In this document: positions 1 through 8,047 of the stretch, piece by piece
Layout of the letters: each line of letters opens with the position of its first letter
How positions within the stretch are numbered: position 1 is the stretch's first letter
DNA from: Rhizobium esperanzae
GTDB taxonomy: Bacteria; Pseudomonadota; Alphaproteobacteria; Rhizobiales; Rhizobiaceae
NCBI RefSeq assembly: GCF_002204185.1
Contig: NZ_MXPU01000018.1
Span: forward strand, 1 to 64,000
DNA: 64,000 bases
Reading direction: 5' to 3'
Notes under the pieces: model-generated
Database searches by the model: none
What the model saw: the letters and a program-made list of their open reading frames with translations, nothing else
What the model was told of the DNA's origin: nothing
Position numbers and translations under genes: made by a program

Positions 1-493
1 TCTGCAGGCCGCCATCGACCTCGCGAGTGACCTGCGCCTTGCCATCCCCGATCTCGATCTTCGAGGCGAAGGTCGCCTGGGCCGAACCGAGCAGTGCCGC
101 CAGCATCTGGCCGGTCTGATTGCTGTCGTCGTCGATCGCCTGCTTGCCGACGATGACAAGCCCCGGCTGTTCGGCATCGGCCACACCCTTGAGGATCTTG
201 GCGACGGCGAGCGGCTCGACTTGCTCGTCGGTCTCGACCAGGATCGCCCGGTCGGCGCCCATGGCGAGCGCCGTCCGCAGCGTCTCCTCGGCCTTGGCAG
301 GACCGATCGACACCACCACCACTTCTTCCGCCTTGCCGGCCTCCTTCAGCCGCAGCGCCTCTTCCACCGAGATCTCGTCGAACGGGTTCATCGACATCTT
401 CACATTGGCAAGCTCGACACCCGAACCATCCGGCTTCACCCGGATCTTCACGTTGTAGTCGACAACCCGCTTGACGGGCACGAGAATCTTCAT
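1..493 (-). CDS. etfB: Electron transfer flavoprotein beta subunit (partial)
   Basis: The reverse strand opens with ATG at 493 and reads [19 protein letters not shown], the classic EtfB N-terminus. It continues through [16 protein letters not shown] and an [10 protein letters not shown] stretch typical of the family. The gene runs off the left edge, so the C-terminal third is missing. EtfB pairs with EtfA to carry electrons from flavin dehydrogenases or demethylases to the quinone pool. The gene lies downstream of a cupin and a flavin/Fe-S demethylase on the same strand, so it probably serves as electron acceptor for that demethylase; this is inferred from position. etfA would be expected just outside the window. 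Confidence 0.93.
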   Translation of the reverse strand, partial: MKILVPVKRVVDYNVKIRVKPDGSGVELANVKMSMNPFDEISVEEALRLKEAGKAEEVVVVSIGPAKAEETLRTALAMGADRAILVETDEQVEPLAVAKILKGVADAEQPGLVIVGKQAIDDDSNQTGQMLAALLGSAQATFASKIEIGDGKAQVTREVDGGLQ

Positions 494-586
494 TTGCAAT
501 CCCCTTTGTTATTCCGAATGTTGGGCCCTTACAGCGCCGGCGTCTTGCCAGACAAGCTAAGGACACCGCGAGACCTGTGCCTTGCG

Positions 587-1192
587 CTAGTGCGGCCGAT
601 CAGAAAGCAATGCCCAGAAGGCAAAGAGCGGTGTGTCGACCGACCTCATGGCGTGTTTGATACCCGGGATATTATAGAACGATCCGCCGATGCCAGGCGA
701 AAACCAGTTCCCCTCCCCCTGCTTGAACTCCCCCTCGGAAAGCACGAGATAGATCTCCTCCGGCGCATGATCATGATCGGGATAGCGCACATGCGGCGCC
801 ATCAACGTCACACCGAGCCACAGGTCGCTCCGCTCCTCCAGTCCGCCGGGGCCGATGATCATCGCATTGGCATGCCCATCGGCAAAATTGTCGCTCGCCG
901 AGTGGTCATACTTGGTGCGCCGACGCCATTCAAGCATTGGCTCGATGCCTTTGAACGCCTCGACCAATCGCCCCAGCGAAGGATCATAGGAGGTATCAAT
1001 CGCGAGCGCCACATCAAGGTGAGCGCAGACCGGCAACCGGCTCCCGTCCCCCGCCCGTGCGGTCCCCGGCTGCTCCAGCCTTGCGAGAAACTGTCGGAGC
1101 GAGCGCCGGGCCTGCGGGGCTGTCGCAAATGTCTGGAAAGCCTGAGACGCAGCGTCCAAGAAAAGCTGCAGGCTCTCCCCGCGTAAACTCAT
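587..1192 (-). CDS. DMSP-lyase-like cupin protein
   Basis: A 201-residue protein with a C-terminal cupin. Motif 1 is H140-x-H142-x3-E146-x-Y148 (PDHDHAPEEIYLVLSEGEF) and motif 2 contributes H180 (NIPGIKHAMRS). This arrangement, the WFSPG segment and the HAMRS-x4-PL ending resemble the DddL/DddQ/DddW dimethylsulfoniopropionate lyases, which cleave DMSP to acrylate and dimethyl sulfide at a metal centre. The length fits DddQ/DddL. A GGGAGGGG ribosome site precedes ATG 1192. It sits between etfB and a betaine-type demethylase and near a betaine transporter that could also import DMSP. The substrate may instead be another onium compound; family membership is fairly clear, the reaction is not. Confidence 0.6.
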   Translation of the reverse strand: MSLRGESLQLFLDAASQAFQTFATAPQARRSLRQFLARLEQPGTARAGDGSRLPVCAHLDVALAIDTSYDPSLGRLVEAFKGIEPMLEWRRRTKYDHSASDNFADGHANAMIIGPGGLEERSDLWLGVTLMAPHVRYPDHDHAPEEIYLVLSEGEFKQGEGNWFSPGIGGSFYNIPGIKHAMRSVDTPLFAFWALLSDRPH

Positions 1193-1252
1193 GCCATCCC
1201 CTCCCTAGAACTGGACGATTTTAGCCCGGCCAGCCAGTGGCCTCTCCTGCAA

Positions 1253-3289
1253 TCATATATCTTTCGCGAGACGCAGGCCGTCATAGACGGCGGCATGCGT
1301 GTTGCGCGCAGCGACAGCGTCGCCGATCCGGAACAGCTGGAATTTGCCCTCGGGATTGCGAACGACCGACTGCGGTTCACCGGCCAGAAGCTGGTCGTGC
1401 GATATCTCGCCGAGGTTGCTCGAATTGGGCTTCAGCTCGAAATAGAGCTCATCGAGCGCAATGGTCCCGTGATTGACGATGATCTGGTCGTAGCTGCTCT
1501 GCCTGGCAATCCCGCCGTAATCGCTGCCGACATGAGCGACGAGTTGATTGCCGCTCTTCTCGACCGCCTCCAGGCGATAGGTGACGGTGAAGGTCACGTC
1601 ATGCTTCTGAAGGGAGCGCATATAGGGCACGAGGTTCATCGCCATGACCTCCGGCGCGAAGGACCGGTCGGGCGTCATGATCTCGACCTTGGCGCCCGCC
1701 TTGGCGAGAAATTCCGCCGCCTGAAGGCCGGCATGGTCGCCGGCATCGTCGAAAATCAGGACGTTGGTGCCAGGCTTCACGTCACCGGAGATGATGTCCC
1801 ATGAGGAGACCACCAACTCATTGCCTCTCGAGAGAACTTCGGTATGCGGCAGGCCGCCGGTCGCGATAATGACGACATCGGGATTTTCGGCTTCGATCGT
1901 GTCGGCTTCCGCCCAGGTGTTGAAGTGGAAGGTCACGTCGTATTTCTCGCACTGGCTCATGCGCCAGTCGATGATGCTGATCATCTCCCTGCGGCGTTCG
2001 CTCTGGGCGGTGAGGCGGATCTGGCCGCCGGGATTGTTCGCCGCTTCGAAAACGACGACCTTGTGGCCGCGTTCCCCGGCCACCCGCGCCGCCTCAAGAC
2101 CGGCCGGACCGGCGCCGACGATAACGACCTTCTTCTTCACATCGGCCTTATCAAGGATATGCGGCATGGTCAGTTCGCGACCGGTGGCGGCATTGTGGAT
2201 GCAATAGGCGGCGCCGCCCTGATAGATGCGGTCAAGACAGTAATTGGCGCCGACGCAGGGGCGGATATCCTCTTCCCGCTTCTCGATAATCTTGCGCACG
2301 ATGTGCGGGTCGGTCATGTGGGCGCGGGTCATGCCGACCATGTCGACCTTGCCGGCGGCGATCGCGTGGCGCGCCGTGGCGACGTCAGGGATCTTCGCCG
2401 CATGGAAGGTCGGAAAATCGGTCGCGGCGCGGATTTCGCCGGCGAAATCGAGATGCGGGGAATTCGCCATGCCCTGGATCGGGATCACGTCTGTCAGACC
2501 GGCGTCGGTATCGATATGGCCACGGATCACATTCAGGTAATCGATGAGGCCGCTCTCCTTCAGGCGCTTGGAGAATTCGATGCCTTCGGCCTTGCCCGTG
2601 CCGCCGGGAAGACACTCGTCGGCCGTATAGCGCAGGCCGAGAATGAACTCGTCGCCCACCCTTTTCCGGATCGCCTTGAACACGTCGAAACAGAAGCGCA
2701 GACGATTGTCGAGCGAACCGCCATAGGGGCCATCGAGCTCATTGGTGAGCGGAGACACGAACTGGTCGATCAGGTGGCCGTAGGCCTCGAGCTCGACACC
2801 GTCCATGCCGCCCGCCTTCATGCGCTCGGCCGCGTCGGCGAAATCCTTGATGATGCGCTCGATATCCCAGTCTTCCATCTTCTTCGGGAAGGCGCGGTGC
2901 GAAGCCTCGCGATGGTGCGACGGCGCCACGACCGGCAGCCAGTCGCCCTTGTCCCAGCGCGTGCGCCGGCCGAGATGGGTGAGCTGGATCATGATCGCCG
3001 CCCCCTCTTCGTGGACGGCGTCCGTCATTTCCCTGATCCAGGGTACGATCTCGTCCTTATAGGCCAGCAGGTTGTTGAAAACAGGCGGACTATCCCTGGA
3101 AACCGCGGCTGAGCCTGCCGTCATCGTCAAGGCCACCCCGCCTTTTGCCCGCTCCACCGTATAGGCCCGATACCTCTCCTTCGGCATGCCGTCCTCGGGA
3201 TAGGCCGGCTCGTGCGAGGTTACGATGATACGGTTACGCAGCATCAGATGCTTGAGCTGGTAAGGCTGAAGAAGAGGATCGTTCGACAT
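1253..3289 (-). CDS. stcD: Stachydrine/N-methylproline demethylase-like flavin oxidoreductase
   Basis: A 678-residue fusion of an Old-Yellow-Enzyme TIM barrel (residues ~5-340, with GVELEAYGHLIDQFVSP and GGSLDNRLRF), a cysteine cluster (~345-365) and a C-terminal dinucleotide-binding half starting at VVIVGAGPAGLEAAR (~386). This is the trimethylamine dehydrogenase/2,4-dienoyl-CoA reductase architecture. The closest family I recognise is the rhizobial StcD group that N-demethylates stachydrine/N-methylproline, releasing formaldehyde. The cluster reads CVGANYC-x12-C, so one usual cysteine position is Ala. ATG 3289 (MSNDPLLQPYQ) is chosen over a TTG 33 bases upstream. Neighbours (EtfB, TetR, a pyrroline-carboxylate reductase-like enzyme, a betaine transporter) support a role in betaine catabolism. 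Confidence 0.75.
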   Translation of the reverse strand: MSNDPLLQPYQLKHLMLRNRIIVTSHEPAYPEDGMPKERYRAYTVERAKGGVALTMTAGSAAVSRDSPPVFNNLLAYKDEIVPWIREMTDAVHEEGAAIMIQLTHLGRRTRWDKGDWLPVVAPSHHREASHRAFPKKMEDWDIERIIKDFADAAERMKAGGMDGVELEAYGHLIDQFVSPLTNELDGPYGGSLDNRLRFCFDVFKAIRKRVGDEFILGLRYTADECLPGGTGKAEGIEFSKRLKESGLIDYLNVIRGHIDTDAGLTDVIPIQGMANSPHLDFAGEIRAATDFPTFHAAKIPDVATARHAIAAGKVDMVGMTRAHMTDPHIVRKIIEKREEDIRPCVGANYCLDRIYQGGAAYCIHNAATGRELTMPHILDKADVKKKVVIVGAGPAGLEAARVAGERGHKVVVFEAANNPGGQIRLTAQSERRREMISIIDWRMSQCEKYDVTFHFNTWAEADTIEAENPDVVIIATGGLPHTEVLSRGNELVVSSWDIISGDVKPGTNVLIFDDAGDHAGLQAAEFLAKAGAKVEIMTPDRSFAPEVMAMNLVPYMRSLQKHDVTFTVTYRLEAVEKSGNQLVAHVGSDYGGIARQSSYDQIIVNHGTIALDELYFELKPNSSNLGEISHDQLLAGEPQSVVRNPEGKFQLFRIGDAVAARNTHAAVYDGLRLAKDI

Positions 3290-3333
3290 GGGCCGTGGTT
3301 CCGGATTAAAATATCGAAGCAAACGCTAAGGGC

Positions 3334-3394
3334 AATGTACATATGTGTCAACATTGAAAACATGAAAGTCATTGTTGACGACACTAATGTACAT
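3334..3394. promoter_or_regulatory. Inverted repeats in the stcD/tetR divergent promoter region
   Basis: The 147-base gap between the divergent genes holds AATGTACAT at 3334-3342 and again at 3386-3394. Between them GTGTCAACA (3345-3353) faces TGTTGACGACAC (3373-3384). The left element is an imperfect dyad, AATGT...ACATT (3334-3355). TTGACA/TTGACG hexamers on both strands inside the repeats could be -35 boxes. This fits an operator for the adjacent TetR-type repressor covering both promoters. The assignment is inference from position and symmetry. Confidence 0.45.
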
Positions 3395-3436
3395 TTTTTC
3401 TTGTGCCAAGCTGCGGAAGTTGATAGGAGATGATGC

Positions 3437-4066
3437 ATGGACCAGGCTTTGAACGACACCGGCTGGCGCGGATCGCAGGAGGGTTGGCTGGAAGCAGCCT
3501 ACCAGTCACTGTTGGAATCTGGCGTGGAATCGGTGAAAATTCTGCCGCTCGCAAAGAAGCTCAATCTCTCGCGAACGAGTTTTTACTGGTTTTTCAAGGA
3601 TCGAGAGGAACTGTTGAGCGCGCTGGTGGCGCGTTGGCGCGATAAAAACACCGGCAATATCGTCAAGCAGTCCGAAGCCTATGCGGAGTCGCTGGCCGAA
3701 GCGATGCTCAACGTTTTCGATTGCTGGCTGAACACCGATCTCTTCGACGCCAAGTTCGAATTTGCCGTGCGCAGTTGGGCCCTGCAGTCGGACGAGCTTC
3801 TGGCCGAGGTCCACAAGGCCGATCAGATCCGGCTGGAGGCGCTTAAACGAATGTTTATGCGGTTCGGGGTACCAGAAACGACATCAGATGTCAGAGCGCG
3901 GACAACTTATCTCGTTCAGATCGGCTATATCTCCATGCAGTCGAAGGAGGAACTCGCCATCCGCATGAAACGGATTCCGGAATATATTGCGATCTACACG
4001 GGCGAAGTGCCGCAGCAGAGGGAGCTCGATCGCTTCTTCGCGCGGCATAGCTATAGGCCCGGCTGA
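3437..4066 (+). CDS. TetR-family transcriptional regulator
   Basis: A 209-residue protein with an N-terminal helix-turn-helix of TetR type: LPLAKKLNLSRTSFYWFFKDREELLSAL at about residues 34-63, where S-x-x-S-F-Y-W-F-F-K is the recognition helix. The C-terminal part is an all-helical ligand domain without a recognisable signature. AGGAGA at 3425-3430 precedes ATG 3437. It is divergent from the demethylase gene, with an inverted-repeat-rich gap between them, and is followed 10 bases later by the pyrroline-carboxylate-reductase-like gene. The likely role is local control of betaine demethylation and transport; the ligand is unknown. Confidence 0.85.
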   Translation: MDQALNDTGWRGSQEGWLEAAYQSLLESGVESVKILPLAKKLNLSRTSFYWFFKDREELLSALVARWRDKNTGNIVKQSEAYAESLAEAMLNVFDCWLNTDLFDAKFEFAVRSWALQSDELLAEVHKADQIRLEALKRMFMRFGVPETTSDVRARTTYLVQIGYISMQSKEELAIRMKRIPEYIAIYTGEVPQQRELDRFFARHSYRPG

Positions 4067-4076
4067 GGAAGCCGAG

Positions 4077-4871
4077 ATGAGCGTTTCCTTGAGGATCGGT
4101 ATAATTGGTGGTGGCGGCTGGCTCGGCGGGGCCATTGCCGGCTCGATCCTCGAATCCGGCCTGATCGACCCTCGAAATCTCTGCCTCTCCTATCGCAGCC
4201 GGCAGCCCGACCGTTTCCCGGATTCCTTCTGGACCACCGACAGCCAGGAACTTGCCGACCGCTCGGATGTGATCCTTCTCTCCATCCGCCCCGATGACTG
4301 GTATCCGCTCGCGCTCGATGCTTCCGACAAGCTCGTGATTTCGGTCATGGCCGGCATTCGCCTGGGCGTCCTCTCGGAGCGCCACAAGACAGGCCGCGTT
4401 GTCCGCGCTCTGCCGAATGCCGCTGCCGAAGTGGGGAGATCCTATACCCCCTGGATCGGCGCTGGCGGTGTCACGGCAGACGACCGGGCCATTGTCGGCG
4501 CCATTTTCGAGGCTTGCGGATCACAGGACGAAGTCGCGAGCGAAAGCGACATCGACTACCTCACGGGCCTTTCCGGATCCGGTCCGGCATTTCCGGCGCT
4601 GCTCGCTGCCGCCATGATGAGCGACGCCGTCGCCCATGGCCTTTCGGCCGAGACTGCACGCCGCGCCGTCAATACGGTGCTGATCGGCGCCGGCCACCTG
4701 CTGGAACGTCGCGGCGAATCTCCTGACGATACCGTTGGGGCCTTTCTCGACTATCGCGGCACCACGGCGGCAGCCATCGAAGGCATGCGCGCCGCCGGGT
4801 TCGACGCTGCGGTGACAGAAGGACTATCGGCAGCATTCAAGAAATCGGTGAGTATGGGAGCTGTTTCCTGA
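4077..4871 (+). CDS. Pyrroline-5-carboxylate reductase-like oxidoreductase
   Basis: A 264-residue protein opening with the Rossmann motif IGIIGGGGWLGGAIAGS and carrying the ProC C-terminal signature LTGLSGSGPAFPALLAAAMMSDAVAHGLS. That region forms the dimeric helical domain binding pyrroline-5-carboxylate or a related cyclic imine. ATG 4077 follows GAGGAA at 4065-4070, which overlaps the stop of the regulator gene; a longer frame from 3987 overlaps that gene and is rejected. Placed between the regulator and a betaine ABC transporter, it more likely reduces or oxidises a cyclic imine from (N-methyl)proline breakdown than makes proline. A second family member lies at 29952-30734. Confidence 0.82.
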   Translation: MSVSLRIGIIGGGGWLGGAIAGSILESGLIDPRNLCLSYRSRQPDRFPDSFWTTDSQELADRSDVILLSIRPDDWYPLALDASDKLVISVMAGIRLGVLSERHKTGRVVRALPNAAAEVGRSYTPWIGAGGVTADDRAIVGAIFEACGSQDEVASESDIDYLTGLSGSGPAFPALLAAAMMSDAVAHGLSAETARRAVNTVLIGAGHLLERRGESPDDTVGAFLDYRGTTAAAIEGMRAAGFDAAVTEGLSAAFKKSVSMGAVS

Positions 4872-4939
4872 CGACCGTTGAGGGCGGGTACTGCGGCACC
4901 CCGTCTAGCTAGATCAGCCGCTAAATAGAGGGAACGAGA

Positions 4940-5941
4940 ATGAAGAAACTACTTGCATCGACATGTTTGACGTTCGGCCTGCTCGGCGGCGCGTCCTTCG
5001 CCAGCGCCGCCGAATGCGGCAGCGTCACCATCGCCAGCATGAACTGGCAGAGCGCCGAAGTTCTCTCCAACCTGGACAAGTTCATCCTGAACGAAGGTTA
5101 CGGCTGCAGCGCCGACATCACCGTTGGCGACACCGTCCCGACGATCACCTCCATGGCCGAAAAGGGTCAGCCTGATATCGCCCCGGAAGCCTGGATCGAT
5201 CTGCTGCCGGATGTCGTCAAGAAGGGCACGGAAGAAGGCCGCATCGTCCAGGTCGGCTCGCCGCTGCCGGATGGCGGCGTACAGGGCTGGTGGATACCGA
5301 AATATCTCGCCGATGCTCATCCCGACATCAAGACCATCGGCGACGTGCTGAAGCATCCGGAACTCTTCCCTGATCCAGAGGACGCGAAGAAGGGCGCCAT
5401 CGTCAACGGCCCGCAGGGCTGGGGCGGCACGGTCGTCACCTCGCAGCTATATAAGGCGTTCGGAGCCGAGAAGGCGGGCTTCACCCTCGTCGACACCGGC
5501 TCTGCTGCCGGCCTCGACGGTTCGATCGCCAAGGCCTACGAACGCAAGGAAGGCTGGGTCGGTTACTACTGGGCGCCGACCGCGCTACTCGGCAAGTATC
5601 AGATGGTCAAGCTCGAAGCCGGCGTGCCGGAAGATGCTGCCGAATGGAAGCGCTGCATCACCGTCGCCGACTGCCCCGATCCGAAGCCGGCGGCATGGCC
5701 AGTCGATCACGTCGTGACTCTCGTTGCCAAGCCTTTCTCCGAAAAGGTTGGACCTGAGGTCATGGACTATCTGAAGAAGCGCTCCTGGAGCAACGACACC
5801 GTCAACAAGCTGATGGCCTGGATGACGGACAATCAGGCGACCGGCGAAGACGGCGCCAAGCACTTCCTGGAAGAAAACAAGGACATTTGGACCAAGTGGG
5901 TCTCGCCTGAGGCAGCCAAGAAGATCGAAGCTGCTCTCTAA
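4940..5941 (+). CDS. Betaine ABC transporter substrate-binding protein
   Basis: A 333-residue periplasmic protein with an N-terminal Sec signal peptide ending near SFASA (residues 1-23). The body matches the glycine betaine/proline betaine (OpuAC/ProX) family: CGSVTIASMNWQSAEVLSN, a GWGGTVVTSQ stretch and several Trp residues suited to an aromatic cage for quaternary ammonium. GAGGGA at 4928-4933 precedes ATG 4940. Permease and ATPase genes follow in the same direction, separated by a hairpin at 5951-5973. Quaternary-amine specificity is a family inference; proline betaine is favoured by the neighbouring demethylase. Confidence 0.88.
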   Translation: MKKLLASTCLTFGLLGGASFASAAECGSVTIASMNWQSAEVLSNLDKFILNEGYGCSADITVGDTVPTITSMAEKGQPDIAPEAWIDLLPDVVKKGTEEGRIVQVGSPLPDGGVQGWWIPKYLADAHPDIKTIGDVLKHPELFPDPEDAKKGAIVNGPQGWGGTVVTSQLYKAFGAEKAGFTLVDTGSAAGLDGSIAKAYERKEGWVGYYWAPTALLGKYQMVKLEAGVPEDAAEWKRCITVADCPDPKPAAWPVDHVVTLVAKPFSEKVGPEVMDYLKKRSWSNDTVNKLMAWMTDNQATGEDGAKHFLEENKDIWTKWVSPEAAKKIEAAL

Positions 5942-5950
5942 GCCAAAATT

Positions 5951-5973
5951 GCGGTGCGCCAAAAGCGCACCGC
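5951..5973 (+). other. Intercistronic stem-loop after the betaine-binding protein gene
   Basis: A perfect 9-bp stem, GCGGTGCGC (5951-5959) with GCGCACCGC (5965-5973), closes a 5-base CAAAA loop ten bases after the stop codon. No T-run follows. Such a hairpin between binding-protein and permease genes usually protects the upstream mRNA, giving excess binding protein over membrane components. Confidence 0.7.
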
Positions 5974-6033
5974 TTCTCACGCGCCGACAAAATCAAAAGA
6001 CTGCCACGGCTGTTTGACGAAAGGGGAACCGAG

Positions 6034-6921
6034 ATGGAATGGTTTTATAAATTCCCGCACATGAACGACGACGCGCTTCGCAACCTGAAGAAAGCGATCG
6101 ATGACGGCTTTCGCGGATTTACCCGCAGCTATGGCGACGGCATCGAAAGCCTGTTCGTCCCGCTGCAGCACTTCCTCATCGCTGCCGAGCGATTCATGAC
6201 GCAAACGCCGTGGCCGATCATTACCCTGATCATCCTGGTCATTGCCTGGTTTGCCAGCCGCAGCTTGAAGATCGTTGCCGGCTGTCTGGTGACCCTGATG
6301 CTGATCGGCTATTTCGACATGTGGGACGACACGATGCGGACGGTCTCGATGATCTTCGTCTGCACGGTGCTTTCCATCGCTATCGGCATTCCGATCGGGA
6401 TCCTGATGGCCCGCTCCGACCGGCTGCAGCGCATCGTCAATCCGATCCTCGACGTCATGCAGACGATGCCGAGCTTCGTTTATCTTATCCCGGTCGTCAT
6501 GCTGCTCGGCATCGGCAAGGTGCCCGGTCTGATCGCCGTCGTCATCTACGCCATTCCGCCGATGATCCGGCTCACCGATCTCGGCATCCGGCTCGTCGAC
6601 AAGGACGTGCTCGAGGCCGCAGATGCCTTCGGCACCTCCAGAGCGCAGAAGCTTTTCAAGGTGCAGCTGCCACTGGCGCTTCCCACCATCATGGCCGGCA
6701 TCAACCAGACGATCATGATGGCGCTCGCCATGGTAGTCATCGCTTCCATGATCGGCGTCCAGGGCCTCGGCCAGCCGGTGCTGAAAGCAATCGCCAACCA
6801 GTACTTCACGCTGGGCATTTTCAACGGCCTTGCCATTGTCGGCATCGCCATCATCTTTGACCGGGTCAGCCAGGCATATGGCAAAAGGCTCCAGAAGCAT
6901 CGGGAGACTGTCCATGGCTGA
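6034..6921 (+). CDS. Betaine ABC transporter permease
   Basis: A 295-residue membrane protein of the ProW/OpuAB type. Hydrophobic helices begin near residue 62 (WPIITLIILVIAWFA), and the later helices carry the binding-protein-dependent EAA loop (EAADAFGTSRAQKLFKVQLPLALPTIMAG) that contacts the ATPase. The N-terminal extension of about 50 residues before the first helix is usual for ProW. AGGGGAA at 6021-6027 precedes ATG 6034. The last 8 bases overlap the ATPase gene, indicating translational coupling. Confidence 0.9.
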   Translation: MEWFYKFPHMNDDALRNLKKAIDDGFRGFTRSYGDGIESLFVPLQHFLIAAERFMTQTPWPIITLIILVIAWFASRSLKIVAGCLVTLMLIGYFDMWDDTMRTVSMIFVCTVLSIAIGIPIGILMARSDRLQRIVNPILDVMQTMPSFVYLIPVVMLLGIGKVPGLIAVVIYAIPPMIRLTDLGIRLVDKDVLEAADAFGTSRAQKLFKVQLPLALPTIMAGINQTIMMALAMVVIASMIGVQGLGQPVLKAIANQYFTLGIFNGLAIVGIAIIFDRVSQAYGKRLQKHRETVHG

Positions 6922-7993
6922 GAATCATTTCGGCGGTATCAAGATCCGCAACCTCTACAAGATCTTTGGGCCCAACCCCGCCGCCCATGTCGATGCGGTG
7001 CAGAAGGGCCTGACGAAGACCGAGCTCAATCAGAAGTACGGCCACGTGCTCGGCCTCCGGGATATCAATCTCGAGATGCCCTCCGGCTGCATCCAGGTCG
7101 TCATGGGCCTTTCGGGATCGGGCAAGTCGACGCTGATCCGCCATATCAACCGGCTGATCGACCCAACTGCCGGCGAGGTGCTCGTCGACGGCGTCGATGT
7201 CGTAAAGATGAACGAAACAGAATTGCGGACGTTCCGCCGGCAGCAGACGGCTATGGTCTTCCAGAAGTTCGCGCTTCTGCCGCACCGCAACGTTCTCGAC
7301 AACACCATGTTCGGTCTCGAAGTGCAGGGTATGGAGCGCGCGAAGGCCGTCGACGTCGCCATGCGCTGGATCGAGCGCGTCGGGCTGAAGGGCTTCGAGC
7401 AGAAATACCCCAATCAGCTTTCCGGCGGCATGCAGCAGCGCGTCGGTCTGGCGCGGGCGCTCTCCAACGACGCACCGGTGCTTCTGATGGACGAGGCCTA
7501 TTCGGCCCTCGACCCTTTGATCCGCACCGATATGCAGACGGTCCTTCTCGACATTCAGAAGGAGATCAAGAAGACCATCGTCTTCATCACCCACGATCTC
7601 GACGAGGCTTTGCGGCTGGGCGATCAGATCGCGATCCTGCGCGACGGCGAGGTCATCCAGCAGGGCACCAGCCAGGATATCGTGCTGCGCCCTGCGGACG
7701 ACTACATCGCCAACTTCGTCAAGGAGGTCAATCGCGGCCGGGTCGTCCACGTCGAAGCCGTCATGACGCCCCTCCATTCCGCCGCGGCGGCAAACGGGCC
7801 TACGATCGCAGCCGGCACGACGGTCGAAGAGGCCGTCCGGATGCTGGCCTCGACGCCGGACGACAATGCCAGGGTGGTGTCGCCTTCGGGGGAAACCTTG
7901 GGGCTCGTCACCTTCCGCCAGCTCGCCGGCGCGATGGTGAACTCGCAGGAGGTGGCCACCCGGCACGATAGCCCTCTTTCGGTCGCGCTCTGA
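6914..7993 (+). CDS. Betaine ABC transporter ATP-binding protein
   Basis: A 359-residue ProV/OpuAA-type ATPase. It contains Walker A GLSGSGKST, the signature LSGGMQQRVGLARAL, Walker B VLLMDEAYSALDP and the switch His in FITHDLDEAL. The N-terminal insertion (IFGPNPAAHVDAVQKGLTKTE) is characteristic of glycine betaine ATPases. The C-terminal ~85 residues form a CBS-like region, which senses ionic strength in some relatives. ATG 6914 is chosen because it gives the family N-terminus and an 8-base overlap with the permease. Confidence 0.92.
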   Translation: MAENHFGGIKIRNLYKIFGPNPAAHVDAVQKGLTKTELNQKYGHVLGLRDINLEMPSGCIQVVMGLSGSGKSTLIRHINRLIDPTAGEVLVDGVDVVKMNETELRTFRRQQTAMVFQKFALLPHRNVLDNTMFGLEVQGMERAKAVDVAMRWIERVGLKGFEQKYPNQLSGGMQQRVGLARALSNDAPVLLMDEAYSALDPLIRTDMQTVLLDIQKEIKKTIVFITHDLDEALRLGDQIAILRDGEVIQQGTSQDIVLRPADDYIANFVKEVNRGRVVHVEAVMTPLHSAAAANGPTIAAGTTVEEAVRMLASTPDDNARVVSPSGETLGLVTFRQLAGAMVNSQEVATRHDSPLSVAL

Positions 7994-8047
7994 AGCTCCG
8001 CGCGGCCTCTCGCGGCTTGGCCGGCGACACCGACTGAAGGTGTTACC

